NCBI GenBank assembly: GCA_019113915.1
Contig: DXGM01000043.1
Coordinates: forward strand, 62,001 to 126,000
DNA from: Candidatus Gordonibacter avicola
GTDB lineage: Bacteria > Actinomycetota > Coriobacteriia > Coriobacteriales > Eggerthellaceae
Length of the DNA: 64,000 nt
Direction of reading: 5' to 3'
Position numbers and translations under genes: made by a program. The notes beneath the pieces are model-generated. The model ran no database searches. It saw only the letters and a list, made by a program, of their open reading frames with translations, and had not been told where the DNA came from. Shown piece after piece: positions 43,066 through 51,563 of this stretch (positions are counted from its first letter, which is position 1; each line of letters begins with the position of its first letter).

Positions 43066-44169
43066 ATGGTAAACCCGCCCATCCTCTCCGTCGTCGTCCC
43101 CGTGTACGGCGCAGAACCCTACCTTGATCAGGCTCTTGAAAGCATTTGTGCGCAAACGCTCAAAGACATTGAAATCATCTGCTTAAACGACGGCAGCAAG
43201 GATCGCTCCCTGGAAATTATGCAGGCGCACGCGGCCAAAGACCCGCGCATTCGCGTCATTGACAAGGGGAATCAGGGCTACGGGGCCACGTGCAACCGTG
43301 GTATGGACGAGGCGCGTGGCACGTGGATTGCCATTCTGGAACCCGACGACTGGATTGAACCCGCCATGTACGAGCGCATGCTGGCCTTCGCGCAGACGCT
43401 CGATGCGTCCGTCGATATCATAAAGACGCCCTATTGGCGTATCATCAATCCCGACACGCCGCAGCAGCGCAAGCTTCATTGCAGCTACCATAGTCGCATT
43501 CGCCCTCATCGCCAGCCGTTTTCCATCGGCGAGGCGGCGCACCTTCTGTGCCACCATCCTTCCATCTGGTCGGCCGTGTACCGCGCGGATTTTCTGCGCG
43601 AAAAGGGCATCCGCTTTCGCGAGTATCCCGGCTCCGGTTGGGCCGACAACCCGTTCCTCATCGAGACGCTGTGCCAGACCGACGCCATTGCTTACCTCGA
43701 CGAGCCGTTCTACTGCTACCGCGAGGAAACCGAGGAAAAGACGCTCGCCTTCCATAAGGCGAATCCGCTTCTGCCCATCGAGCGCTGGCAGGAAATGGCG
43801 AACGCGCTGGATACTCTTGGTGTGCGCGACGAGCGTGTGTGGAAAGCCCACAACAGCCGCGGCTTTACCTACCTGGGCGGCATCTTGGAGACGGTGGGCC
43901 TTGACTGCCCGGGCGTGCGCGAGGCGGCGCGCGGCATGATGGCGCGCATGAACGAGGAATTAGTGCTCACCGATGACAATATTTCGCCTGGTTATAAGCG
44001 CTTGTATTTGTTACTCACCGGCAAGCCTGAGCGTGACTTCCCGAAGCTGCCCTACGTGAGAAGTTTGGTGCGCGAGGGCTGGTACACGCTCAAAAACACA
44101 GGGCCAGCCAACACGCTGCACATGGTGAAAACCTATCTGGGAACGAAAGCCGACCACGAAGGCCGTTGA
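43066..44169 (+). CDS. family 2 glycosyltransferase
   Basis: 367 aa. ILSVVVPVYGAEPYLDQALE opens the GT-A fold, with EIICLNDGSKDRSLEI as nucleotide-sugar site and the DDW motif in ILEPDDWIEP as the metal-binding DXD. The C-terminal half continues with HHPSIWSAVYRADFLREKGI and GSGWADNPFLIETL. It closely resembles the GT2 at 49340, sharing the ADNPFL and HHPSIWSA motifs. The donor and acceptor are unknown; a cell-surface polysaccharide is likely. The ATG at 43066 has AGGAAGC upstream. Confidence 0.9.
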   Translation: MVNPPILSVVVPVYGAEPYLDQALESICAQTLKDIEIICLNDGSKDRSLEIMQAHAAKDPRIRVIDKGNQGYGATCNRGMDEARGTWIAILEPDDWIEPAMYERMLAFAQTLDASVDIIKTPYWRIINPDTPQQRKLHCSYHSRIRPHRQPFSIGEAAHLLCHHPSIWSAVYRADFLREKGIRFREYPGSGWADNPFLIETLCQTDAIAYLDEPFYCYREETEEKTLAFHKANPLLPIERWQEMANALDTLGVRDERVWKAHNSRGFTYLGGILETVGLDCPGVREAARGMMARMNEELVLTDDNISPGYKRLYLLLTGKPERDFPKLPYVRSLVREGWYTLKNTGPANTLHMVKTYLGTKADHEGR

Positions 44170-44536
44170 GAGTTCGCCTTTGACGCTCATATCTGACGTT
44201 TCAGCGATATGTAGTGCGATCCGTGTTCACGCGACACTCAGTCGTCTTGCCGTTCAATTAAATGAACGGCAAGACGGATAGGAAGTTCTTGTCCTGCTTG
44301 GACGCAAGCTCCCTCATCTCCCTATCCACCTTGCAAATACATCATAGCTTATCTTTTTACTTAGAATAAGTAGTGACTGGGCACGTATTTCATGTCACAC
44401 TGAAATGTTATTCACAACAAAAGTGCCGGTCAAACGGCAAAAAATGTAATCTTTAAGTTACGTTTTGCCTCCAAGAGGCTCATGCGGCTGCTGGAGACAT
44501 GTCGTTCGTGCGCCGCTTCGGCACTGTTGCGCTAGA
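44170..44536. other. AT-richer intergenic region with two hairpins
   Basis: This stretch has clearly lower GC than its surroundings and no supported gene. Besides the stem at 44243-44276 it carries a second dyad, ggcaaaa (44436-44442) with ttttgcc (44463-44469) and gtaa/ttac inside. It may hold promoters or be residual foreign DNA. Confidence 0.5.
44243..44276. terminator. 14-bp hairpin downstream of the GT2 gene
   Basis: CGTCTTGCCGTTCA (44243-44256) and TGAACGGCAAGACG (44263-44276) pair perfectly around attaaa, 74 bp after the GT2 stop. No T-run follows. Confidence 0.5.
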
Positions 44537-44545
44537 ATGAACCCC

Positions 44546-45463
44546 ATGCGAAAAAACACCCTCACATATTCAGCGCTCGTGTTTGCGGGCGGGGCCAGTT
44601 ACGGCGTCATGGCTACCACCGTGAAGTTTGCCCTCATGGACGGCTTCGGTTGGACGCAGATTGTCGCCAGTCAACCCTTGTTCGGGGCGCTTTTGTTTGC
44701 TGTGGTTCTTGCGATACAGATGCTTCGAGGTAAGCGGCCCGTGCGGCTTGCGCCGATACAGATTGCCAAACTCATGGGACTAGGGCTCACTACGTGCACC
44801 ACCTGCGTGCTGTACAATTTCGCGTTGACGAAGCTTCCCGTGGCTGTCGCCATCACTCTGTTATTCCAGTTCACCTGGATTGGTGTGGTCATACAAATTG
44901 CGGTGACCCGCCGACGCCCCCACCGCGCTGAGCTGGCAGCGGCCGTTATCATCTTAGGTGGCACGCTTCTCGCGAGCGGCCTTTTCTCCGAGACGCTTGC
45001 CGACGTGGACCCGCTCGGCGTGGTGTGCGGGCTTTTGTCCGCGGTCAGCACGGCGCTCTTCATGTTTCTGTCGGGCCGCATCGGCGTGGGCCTGCCGCCT
45101 ATCCAGCGCGGTCTCATCGTGTGCCTGGGCGCGTGCGTCCTCGGTTTCGCCGTGTGCCCAACATACTTCGTAAGCGGCGCGCTGCAGGCGGGTATCTGGA
45201 AGTATGGCCTCATCCTGGGCGCATTTGGGCTGCTGATACCCGTGGTACTGTTCGGCATTGGTACGCCGCATCTTCCGTGCGGCCTGTCCACCATTATGGC
45301 GTCGTCTGAGCTACCCTGTGGCATTCTCATCTCGGTGTTCGCCCTCGGCGAGCCCGTGGATGCCCTCCAAGCCGCCGGTGTTATCATTATTCTCGCCGGC
45401 GTGGTGGTGTCCCAACTTCCCAGCCTACTTCCCGCGAAAACGAAAACATCCCCGCCTGCCTAA
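44546..45463 (+). CDS. EamA/DMT-family permease
   Basis: 305 aa with ten likely helices in two EamA halves (SALVFAGGASYGVMATTVKF at the start and LGVVCGLLSAVSTALFMFLS at the second). The DMT family exports metabolites or sugars; the substrate is not evident. There is no Shine-Dalgarno before ATGs at 44537 or 44546. TAGAAT at 44533-44538 lies 7 nt before the second ATG, so a leaderless transcript is possible, though no good -35 is seen. Confidence 0.88.
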   Translation: MRKNTLTYSALVFAGGASYGVMATTVKFALMDGFGWTQIVASQPLFGALLFAVVLAIQMLRGKRPVRLAPIQIAKLMGLGLTTCTTCVLYNFALTKLPVAVAITLLFQFTWIGVVIQIAVTRRRPHRAELAAAVIILGGTLLASGLFSETLADVDPLGVVCGLLSAVSTALFMFLSGRIGVGLPPIQRGLIVCLGACVLGFAVCPTYFVSGALQAGIWKYGLILGAFGLLIPVVLFGIGTPHLPCGLSTIMASSELPCGILISVFALGEPVDALQAAGVIIILAGVVVSQLPSLLPAKTKTSPPA

Positions 45464-45483
45464 GCAACCGGGGATGTAAAGTG

Positions 45484-45558
45484 TGGTGCCCCCAACGAGA
45501 ATCGAACTCGTGTCTCAGCCTTGAAAGGGCCGCGTCCTGACCTCTAGACTATGGGGAC
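45484..45558 (-). tRNA. tRNA-Glu (anticodon TTC)
   Basis: The minus strand folds as a cloverleaf: acceptor GTCCCCA with TGGGGGC, anticodon stem CGGCC/GGCTG around the loop CTTTCAA giving anticodon TTC, and the T-arm GAGTTCGATTCTC. The CCA end is encoded (45486-45484). Confidence 0.95.
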
Positions 45559-45592
45559 GAAGGCGTTGCTCCCTGCGGAGCGCAGCCCGAAC

Positions 45593-45621
45593 ATTATTGC
45601 AAAGCACGCGCCTCTTGGCAA
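45593..45621 (-). promoter_or_regulatory. promoter of tRNA-Glu
   Basis: Minus-strand TTGCCA (45621-45616), 17-bp spacer, AATAAT (45598-45593), 35 bp upstream of the tRNA. The rest of the 45559-45806 gap shows nothing else I can support. Confidence 0.6.
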
Positions 45622-45806
45622 GAGTGATTTTTGTGAAACTTCAACCGAATTTCCTACGAGGCATTTGCCACCACACCTTCCGCCGCTTTCCCTCAAGGCA
45701 CCTTTTCTTATCCTGTTGAAGAAACTGAGGGTTTGGGGTTTGTGCGGTACACTATGCACAGAGCCGCGTGGCGGCTTTTTGCAGGACTCGAAAGACAAGG
45801 ACGGAC

Positions 45807-47120
45807 ATGTCGTCAGATGCACCGCTGGTTAGTGTTGTGGTTCCCGTGTATAACGCCGAAGCTTACCTGGCAGAATGCCTCGATAGCCTGGCTAAACAGA
45901 CGCTGCACGCCATCGAAATTGTGTGCGTGGATGACGGCTCTACCGATTCCTCGGCCAGCCTGCTTGACACCTACGCTGCACGCGACGAGCGCTTTGTGGT
46001 TATCCGGCAGGAGAACAAGGGCCCGGGCGCGGCGCGCAATGTTGGCATCGACCGGGCGCGCGGGCGCTACCTCTACTTCCTCGACTGTGACGACTACGTG
46101 GACACGCGGCTTTTGGAAGTGGCCGTGGCGCAGCTTGAGTCCGTCGACGCCGACATTGTGGTGCTGCCCTTCAACCAGTTCGACCAGCGCGTGGGTGTGC
46201 CGCTGCGCGCGTGGTGGTGTGTGCTGCGCGACCGCTACCCCGAAGACGTGTTCTCGTGGCGCGACAACCCGTCGTGGCTGTTCCGCGCGTTCGGGAACTA
46301 CCCCTGGAACAAGGTGATGAAAACGTCGTTTGTGCGAGCGCACAACCTGCGCTACCAGGAAGACATTCACCTGACCGAAGACCTCATGTTCTCCGCGCCG
46401 GCGCTGGTGTTGGCCGAGCGCATCACGTGCGTGGACGAGGCGCTTGTCTACCACCGCGAAGGTACCGGCGGCAACGTGATGGCGGGCAAGGACAAGCACC
46501 CGCTCGACTTTTTGGTGGCGTTCAAAAACCTCAAGGCCTTCTTGGAAGCGCAAGGCCTCTTCGACGATTTATTTGTTGCCTACGCCAACTGGGCGGTGGA
46601 CGGATGCCGCTACAATTTGCATACGCTGCGCACCTTCGAGGGCTTCTCTGCGGTGCGCCGCGCCCTGGTGGATGAGGGGGGCTTGCGCGATCTGGGCCTT
46701 CTCGACGCCGACGAGTCCGTGTTTCTGGAAGAGGGCTACAAGGAATTTCTGCACGATGTGCAGGAGCTCAATCCGGCTGATTACGCGTTCCGGCTGTTTT
46801 CCGAGGCTGCCGAAGAGCGCGACGTGAACAGCTATCGCGCAGCGGTGGAATATTACGACAAACAAGCGCAGCGAAAACACTTTGAGCACGAACTTGACGA
46901 CGCTGCCCGCGTGTCCGATGCTCTGCGGGAAGAGCTTGCGTCGGTGCGCGATGAGTTGGCCGTCTCGCATGAGAACTACGAGACATTGCAGGCAACGTTC
47001 AACGAGCACATGAACGCCGCCGAGCAAAAAGTGGGTCAAGCGCTGTGCTATATTCCGCGCCTTGTGCAACGGACTGTGTTATCACATAAGCAACCAGGGG
47101 AATCGAAGGAAACCGAATAA
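45807..47120 (+). CDS. family 2 glycosyltransferase with C-terminal coiled coil
   Basis: 437 aa. The GT-A domain begins PLVSVVVPVYNAEAYLAECL, with IVCVDDGSTDSS and the DXD motif in YFLDCDDYVDT. From about residue 360 a Glu/Arg-rich coiled coil (DDAARVSDALREELASVRDE) leads to EQKVGQALCYIPRLVQRTV, an amphipathic tail similar to the end of the next gene, which may attach the enzyme to the membrane. AAGGAC lies 4 nt before the ATG. Likely surface polysaccharide synthesis; the 706-aa GT2 gene follows 24 bp later. Confidence 0.9.
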   Translation: MSSDAPLVSVVVPVYNAEAYLAECLDSLAKQTLHAIEIVCVDDGSTDSSASLLDTYAARDERFVVIRQENKGPGAARNVGIDRARGRYLYFLDCDDYVDTRLLEVAVAQLESVDADIVVLPFNQFDQRVGVPLRAWWCVLRDRYPEDVFSWRDNPSWLFRAFGNYPWNKVMKTSFVRAHNLRYQEDIHLTEDLMFSAPALVLAERITCVDEALVYHREGTGGNVMAGKDKHPLDFLVAFKNLKAFLEAQGLFDDLFVAYANWAVDGCRYNLHTLRTFEGFSAVRRALVDEGGLRDLGLLDADESVFLEEGYKEFLHDVQELNPADYAFRLFSEAAEERDVNSYRAAVEYYDKQAQRKHFEHELDDAARVSDALREELASVRDELAVSHENYETLQATFNEHMNAAEQKVGQALCYIPRLVQRTVLSHKQPGESKETE

Positions 47121-47144
47121 GCCGCAGGAAGGCAGGAAGCTCAT

Positions 47145-49265
47145 ATGGCCGAAACCACCGATCAAACGCAGCAGAGCGCCCCGAGCGTCACCGTCATTGT
47201 TCCCGTGTACAACACGGAACGCTACCTGGAGGCATGCCTGGACAGCATTCTGGGCCAGACGCTGGCCGATATTGAGGTGTTGTGTATCGACGACGGTTCA
47301 AGCGATGGTTCGGGTGCACGGTTGGATGACTATGCGTCCCGCGACGCGCGCGTGAGAGTGATCCATCAGGAGAACGCTGGTGTATCCCATGCGCGCAACG
47401 TGGGGCTGGACAACGCGCGCGGCGACTACATTTTGTTCGTGGACTCCGACGACTTCATCGAGCCCAACACCTGCGAAAAGCTGGTGAACGTGGCGCGGCG
47501 CGAAAAGGCCGACATCGTGGTGTTCGGTGGCGAGACCTTTCCCAGTGTGGCGTGGATCGACCGGTGCTTCGATACGCACGACATCTCGTACAAAAGCGAA
47601 GGGGTGCGCGCGCTGTTCCAGGAGACGGGGTCGTTCCCGCTCATGTGCAACAAGCTGTACGCGCGTCCGCTGCTTGACATTCACCAGCTGAGATTCAACG
47701 AAGAGTTGAAGCTGGGCGAGGACAACGCGTTTCAGTTCTGCACGTTCCCGTACGCGTCGTGCGTGGCGTTTTGCTCCGACCGCTTCTACCACTATCGCTG
47801 CGAGCGCGAGGGGTCGGCCATCGACACGTTCTACGCCGACCGCACGCGCAAGGTGAACCTGCACTTCAAGATTGTGCAGTACGTGGTGGGGGAGTGGGAG
47901 CGTCGCGGCTTTCTGCGCGGGCACCAGGGCGAGCTTTTGACCTGGGCGGGGAACTTCCTGTTCGACGACGTGCAGTTTATGAGTTTCGACGACCGCGTGC
48001 AGTTTGCGGAAGCGTTTGAGAACTTTTTGGCCGAGCACGAGCTGGTGGATGCGTGTGGGGATGTGGATGAAATCGCGGGGCGCGCCCTTGGGTTCATTCG
48101 CTCGGCGCGCGCGGTGGCGCAGGAGGAGCCCGTCATTACGGTGGTGGCCTCGGCCGTGGGTGCTGGCAGCATTGATGAGGGCTTCGTGTCGGTGGCGAAC
48201 CAGTTCGAGCAGCGTGTGGAGTTGCTCTGCGTGGACGATGGGCTCGATGAGCGCATGTCGGCCGCGCTGCGCACGTGCGCTCAGGATGACGCCCGTGCCC
48301 GCGTGATAAGCGCCGAGGCGGGCGAGGATGCGGCGTCGCTCTACGCGCGCGCGGTGGCCGAGGCACGCGGTGCCTATGTGCTGTTCGCGAATCTGAACGA
48401 CCGCTACGATCCGAACGCACTTCAACTCATGCACGAGCGCGCTGCGGAAACGGGCGCGGATGTGGTGACTATTCGCGACGGCTTCCACAACCTGCGCACG
48501 CAGGATATGTGCCGCGACCTCAAGATGTTGTCCGACCCGACGGGCACGGGGCAGGCCGACGAGCGCGAAACGTTTGCGCCGGGCGAGGTGCCTGAGCGGC
48601 TGTTCACGTTCTCGTCGCTGAGCGCGCGCAATAAGCTGTTCCGTCGCGAGCATCTGCTGGCGCATCCCGTGGCACCGGCCGACGTGAAAAGTGTGGCGGG
48701 CGCGCTTCTGGGCGCTTCGAGCATTTGTCCCATCAACGGGTATTTGCTGGAAATGCAGCCGCACACACATCTCGTGCCCGAGCGCGCCGCGCGGGTGGCC
48801 GCTGCCTTGGTGGAGAGCTATCGCGCCCTCAAGGAAGATTTGGTGAGTGCGGGGCAGTTTGAGCGGCTGGAGAAGTCGTTTGTGAATTCGGTGCTGACCA
48901 GCTTCTTTGGTTGGATGGACTCGCTGCGCGCGAAGGAGGCTGTGCTTGCGTTTGGGCCGTTTGCGGTACAGGCGCTGCGTGAGGTGGTGGAGCTTGAGAA
49001 GTACGACCGCGGCTGGTTCTACGAGGCGCGCGACTACGAGCGCGCGCTGCTTCTGCTGGAGCAGCCGGCCGACCAGTACCTGCGCGAGGAAAACTTCCGC
49101 CGCATCGACGAGTTGCAGCGTCGTATTCGCGCCCTCGAGCAGGACAACGCCCGCCAGCGCGCCGAAATCGACGAATTCTACGGCTCAGTAAGCTACCGCG
49201 TAGGCCGCACCGTAACATTCCTACCCCGCAAAGCAGTAGACGTGTTGCGCAAGGTACGCGGATAG
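47145..49265 (+). CDS. two-domain family 2 glycosyltransferase, second domain degenerate
   Basis: 706 aa. Residues of about 10-310 are a canonical GT2 (SVTVIVPVYNTERYLEACLD, VLCIDDGSSDGS, and DXD in FVDSDDFIEPN). Residues of about 325-560 repeat the fold, with VITVVASAVGAGSIDEGFVS and LLCVDDGLDER, but where the DXD should be the sequence is YVLFANLNDRYDP, so this half is probably inactive or has another role. The C-terminus has a coiled coil (RRIDELQRRIRALEQDNARQ) and the tail YRVGRTVTFLPRKAVDVLRK, matching the preceding gene's tail. It follows that gene by 24 bp. Confidence 0.9.
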   Translation: MAETTDQTQQSAPSVTVIVPVYNTERYLEACLDSILGQTLADIEVLCIDDGSSDGSGARLDDYASRDARVRVIHQENAGVSHARNVGLDNARGDYILFVDSDDFIEPNTCEKLVNVARREKADIVVFGGETFPSVAWIDRCFDTHDISYKSEGVRALFQETGSFPLMCNKLYARPLLDIHQLRFNEELKLGEDNAFQFCTFPYASCVAFCSDRFYHYRCEREGSAIDTFYADRTRKVNLHFKIVQYVVGEWERRGFLRGHQGELLTWAGNFLFDDVQFMSFDDRVQFAEAFENFLAEHELVDACGDVDEIAGRALGFIRSARAVAQEEPVITVVASAVGAGSIDEGFVSVANQFEQRVELLCVDDGLDERMSAALRTCAQDDARARVISAEAGEDAASLYARAVAEARGAYVLFANLNDRYDPNALQLMHERAAETGADVVTIRDGFHNLRTQDMCRDLKMLSDPTGTGQADERETFAPGEVPERLFTFSSLSARNKLFRREHLLAHPVAPADVKSVAGALLGASSICPINGYLLEMQPHTHLVPERAARVAAALVESYRALKEDLVSAGQFERLEKSFVNSVLTSFFGWMDSLRAKEAVLAFGPFAVQALREVVELEKYDRGWFYEARDYERALLLLEQPADQYLREENFRRIDELQRRIRALEQDNARQRAEIDEFYGSVSYRVGRTVTFLPRKAVDVLRKVRG

Positions 49266-49287
49266 ACACTTAATGCACGAGTTCCAT

Positions 49288-49323
49288 AACAAAACTGCGC
49301 GCCTGGTGGCGCACAGTTTTGTT
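49288..49323. terminator. bidirectional terminator between convergent GT2 genes
   Basis: AACAAAACTGCGCGCC (49288-49303) pairs with GGCGCACAGTTTTGTT (49308-49323) with one mismatch and a tggt loop; A/T ends serve both directions. Confidence 0.8.
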
Positions 49324-49339
49324 GCCTGGAAAAGAGCGT

Positions 49340-50326
49340 CTACTTAAACACTCGGCCTATCTTGTGGGTGAGGCGGGCGGGGGCGCTTACGTGGCGTTGG
49401 TAGGCGTCTTTGTAGTTCTGTGGGATCTTCTGCGAGGTAATCACCGCGTTGTAGTCGATGCGCGCCACCATGGCTTTAATGTTGCGCTTGATCTCGGGAT
49501 CTTCCACGTCGAAGTCGTCGTTCAGCATTTCCAGGTACGCGCAGCCGCGGTTGTAGTGGCCTTCCAGGATGCGCGGTGCCGTGATGTGCTGGGCCTTCAC
49601 GATGTCGTCCATGTCAAGCCAGCGGCCATAAATGATGGACGGGTCCTTCACGTTGCTTGACGAGCCCACGTTGAACTCGCGGTAGAAGTACAGCGGCTCG
49701 TCCACGTACACAATCGTGCGCGCCTCCGCGAGCGTTTCCATGAGGAAGGGGTTGTCAGCCCAGCCAGCGCCCGGGATTTCGCGCATGCGGATGTTGTGCT
49801 CGTCCAAAAACGACCGGCGATAGATGGCCGACCAGATGCTCGGGTGATGGAACAGAAACTCGGCATCCTCGGCCAGCTGGAAAGGTTCGTCCACCTTGCT
49901 CACACAGTGCAGGTAGTTTGCGGGCAGCATATGCTCTTCCTCGGTGCCCGCAGCGCACACGCGCCAGTAGGCGGCTTTCACCACGTCAGGGCACCCGTGG
50001 CGCTGCGCAGCTTCCCACAGCGTGCGGTACATGGTGGGATCCACGTAGTCGTCAGGCTCCACGATGCCAATATAGTCGGCCGTGGCGTGCTTGAGCCCCC
50101 TGTTCACGGCCTTGCCGTAGCCGCCGTTCTCCTTGTGCACGGCCACAATGCGCTCATCGCGTGCGGCGAAACGGTCGATGATGTCGCTTGAGCCATCGGT
50201 TGAGCCGTCGTCCACACACACGACTTCAATCTCGGGCATGTCCTGCGCCAGCACACTTTCCAGGCACTGCTCAAGGAACGGCTTCACGTTGTAGATGGGA
50301 ATGATTATGGAGACGTTAGGTTTCAT
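49340..50326 (-). CDS. family 2 glycosyltransferase
   Basis: 328 aa. NVSIIIPIYNVKPFLEQCLE opens the domain; EVVCVDDGSTDGS and the DXD in IVEPDDYVDP follow, with NGGYGKAVNRGLKHATADYI between them. It shares HHPSIWSAIYRRSFLDEHNI and GAGWADNPFLMETL with the GT2 at 43066, so the two are close paralogues. The ribosome site is weak. It is convergent with the 706-aa gene and divergent from the next GT2. Confidence 0.9.
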   Translation of the reverse strand: MKPNVSIIIPIYNVKPFLEQCLESVLAQDMPEIEVVCVDDGSTDGSSDIIDRFAARDERIVAVHKENGGYGKAVNRGLKHATADYIGIVEPDDYVDPTMYRTLWEAAQRHGCPDVVKAAYWRVCAAGTEEEHMLPANYLHCVSKVDEPFQLAEDAEFLFHHPSIWSAIYRRSFLDEHNIRMREIPGAGWADNPFLMETLAEARTIVYVDEPLYFYREFNVGSSSNVKDPSIIYGRWLDMDDIVKAQHITAPRILEGHYNRGCAYLEMLNDDFDVEDPEIKRNIKAMVARIDYNAVITSQKIPQNYKDAYQRHVSAPARLTHKIGRVFK

Positions 50327-50467
50327 AGAGGGCTTTCGCGCGTGGGTTGGTTTTGGTAGAGTGCTTGGCGGCGTGGTACGCGACGCAAGCGGTTTGCATT
50401 ATAATCCATGGAAGCCGATTGGCAAAATGCCCCGTTTTGGGCTTCATCTTCGACGGTTAGGATGGTT

Positions 50468-51472
50468 ATGGGTTTGTTCGCGCGAAAGAAGCCGCTTGCA
50501 CCCGGCGAGCTGGCAGTGTCGGTGCTCGTGCCGGTGTACAACGTGGAGCGCTTTTTGCCTGCGTGTCTGGACAGCCTGAAGGCGCAGACGCTGCAAGAGA
50601 TTGAATTCATCTGCATCAACGATGGGTCGACCGACGGCTCGCTCGACATTCTGCGCTCGTATGCTGAAGCGGACGAGCGCTTCCGCATTGTGGATAAGCC
50701 GAACTCGGGCTACGGCGCCAGCATGAACCGCGGGCTCGACGCGGCGCGCGGGCGCTACCTTGGCATTGTGGAATCCGACGACTTCGCCTCGCCCGAGATG
50801 TTCGAGCAGCTGTACAAGTTCGCGTCGCGCCACGACTTGGATCTTGTGAAGTCGAACTACTTCGAGTTCTGCGACGGCAAAGATGCCCCGCAGGAGCCGT
50901 TCGCGGGCTTTCCCTACAAGAAGGTGTTCGATCCGCGCGAGATGCAGGCCGTGGTGAAGGTGCTGCCCATTATTTGGACGGCGCTCTACCGCCGCCAGAT
51001 GCTGGTTGACGAGGGCATTCGCTTCAATGAGACGCCGGGGGCGTCGTTTCAGGATACGTCGTTTGTGCAGCGCGTGTGGTTTGCCGCACGCCGGGTGGCT
51101 CTGCTCAAGCCCGCCTACTTGCACTACCGCGTGGACAACGCCGGCTCGTCGGTGAAGTCGGCGGCGAAGGTGTTTGAGGTGTGCGGCGAGTACGCCACGT
51201 CCGAGGCGTTTCTGCGCGAAGACCCCGAGCGTTTCGCGACGTTTGCACCGCTGCTCAACGCCATGAAGCTGGACACGTACCGGTGGAACTACAACCGCAT
51301 TGCCGTGGAGTGCCGCCTTGAGTTTGTGCGCCGCTGGGCCGAAGAGTTCAAGCAGGCCGAAGCCGAGGGAATGCTGCGTCATGAAAGCTTCAACGACTAC
51401 GACTGGGGCATCGCCCAAGAGTTGATGGCCGACCCCGACGCCTTCTTCGAGAAGTACAAAGAAGCTCTGTAG
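50468..51472 (+). CDS. family 2 glycosyltransferase
   Basis: 334 aa. AVSVLVPVYNVERFLPACLD, FICINDGSTDGS and the ESDD motif in YLGIVESDDFASPEM define the GT-A core. WTALYRRQMLVDEGIRFNET and PGASFQDTSFVQRVWFAA mark the acceptor half, a pattern shared with LicD-type polysaccharide clusters. The ATG at 50468 is preferred, with TTAGGA about 5 nt upstream; ATG at 50462 is possible. Confidence 0.9.
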   Translation: MGLFARKKPLAPGELAVSVLVPVYNVERFLPACLDSLKAQTLQEIEFICINDGSTDGSLDILRSYAEADERFRIVDKPNSGYGASMNRGLDAARGRYLGIVESDDFASPEMFEQLYKFASRHDLDLVKSNYFEFCDGKDAPQEPFAGFPYKKVFDPREMQAVVKVLPIIWTALYRRQMLVDEGIRFNETPGASFQDTSFVQRVWFAARRVALLKPAYLHYRVDNAGSSVKSAAKVFEVCGEYATSEAFLREDPERFATFAPLLNAMKLDTYRWNYNRIAVECRLEFVRRWAEEFKQAEAEGMLRHESFNDYDWGIAQELMADPDAFFEKYKEAL

Positions 51473-51498
51473 GGTTTCCCGCCACTGTACATGAATAG

Positions 51499-51538
51499 AA
51501 TCGGCGCGGCTCGCTTTAACTTGCGGACCGCGCCGATT
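51499..51538. terminator. terminator-like hairpin between convergent genes
   Basis: AATCGGCGCGG (51499-51509) and CCGCGCCGATT (51528-51538) are perfect arms with an 18-nt loop, followed by gttgt. It lies between the GT2 gene and the minus-strand membrane protein. Confidence 0.6.
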
Positions 51539-51563
51539 GTTGTATGGGGGAATGGCCTCTTCG

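Noticed and set aside
47298-48770. 490-codon minus-strand frame opposite the 706-aa glycosyltransferase
   Set aside because: Shadow of a clear GT2 gene; composition typical of antisense frames.
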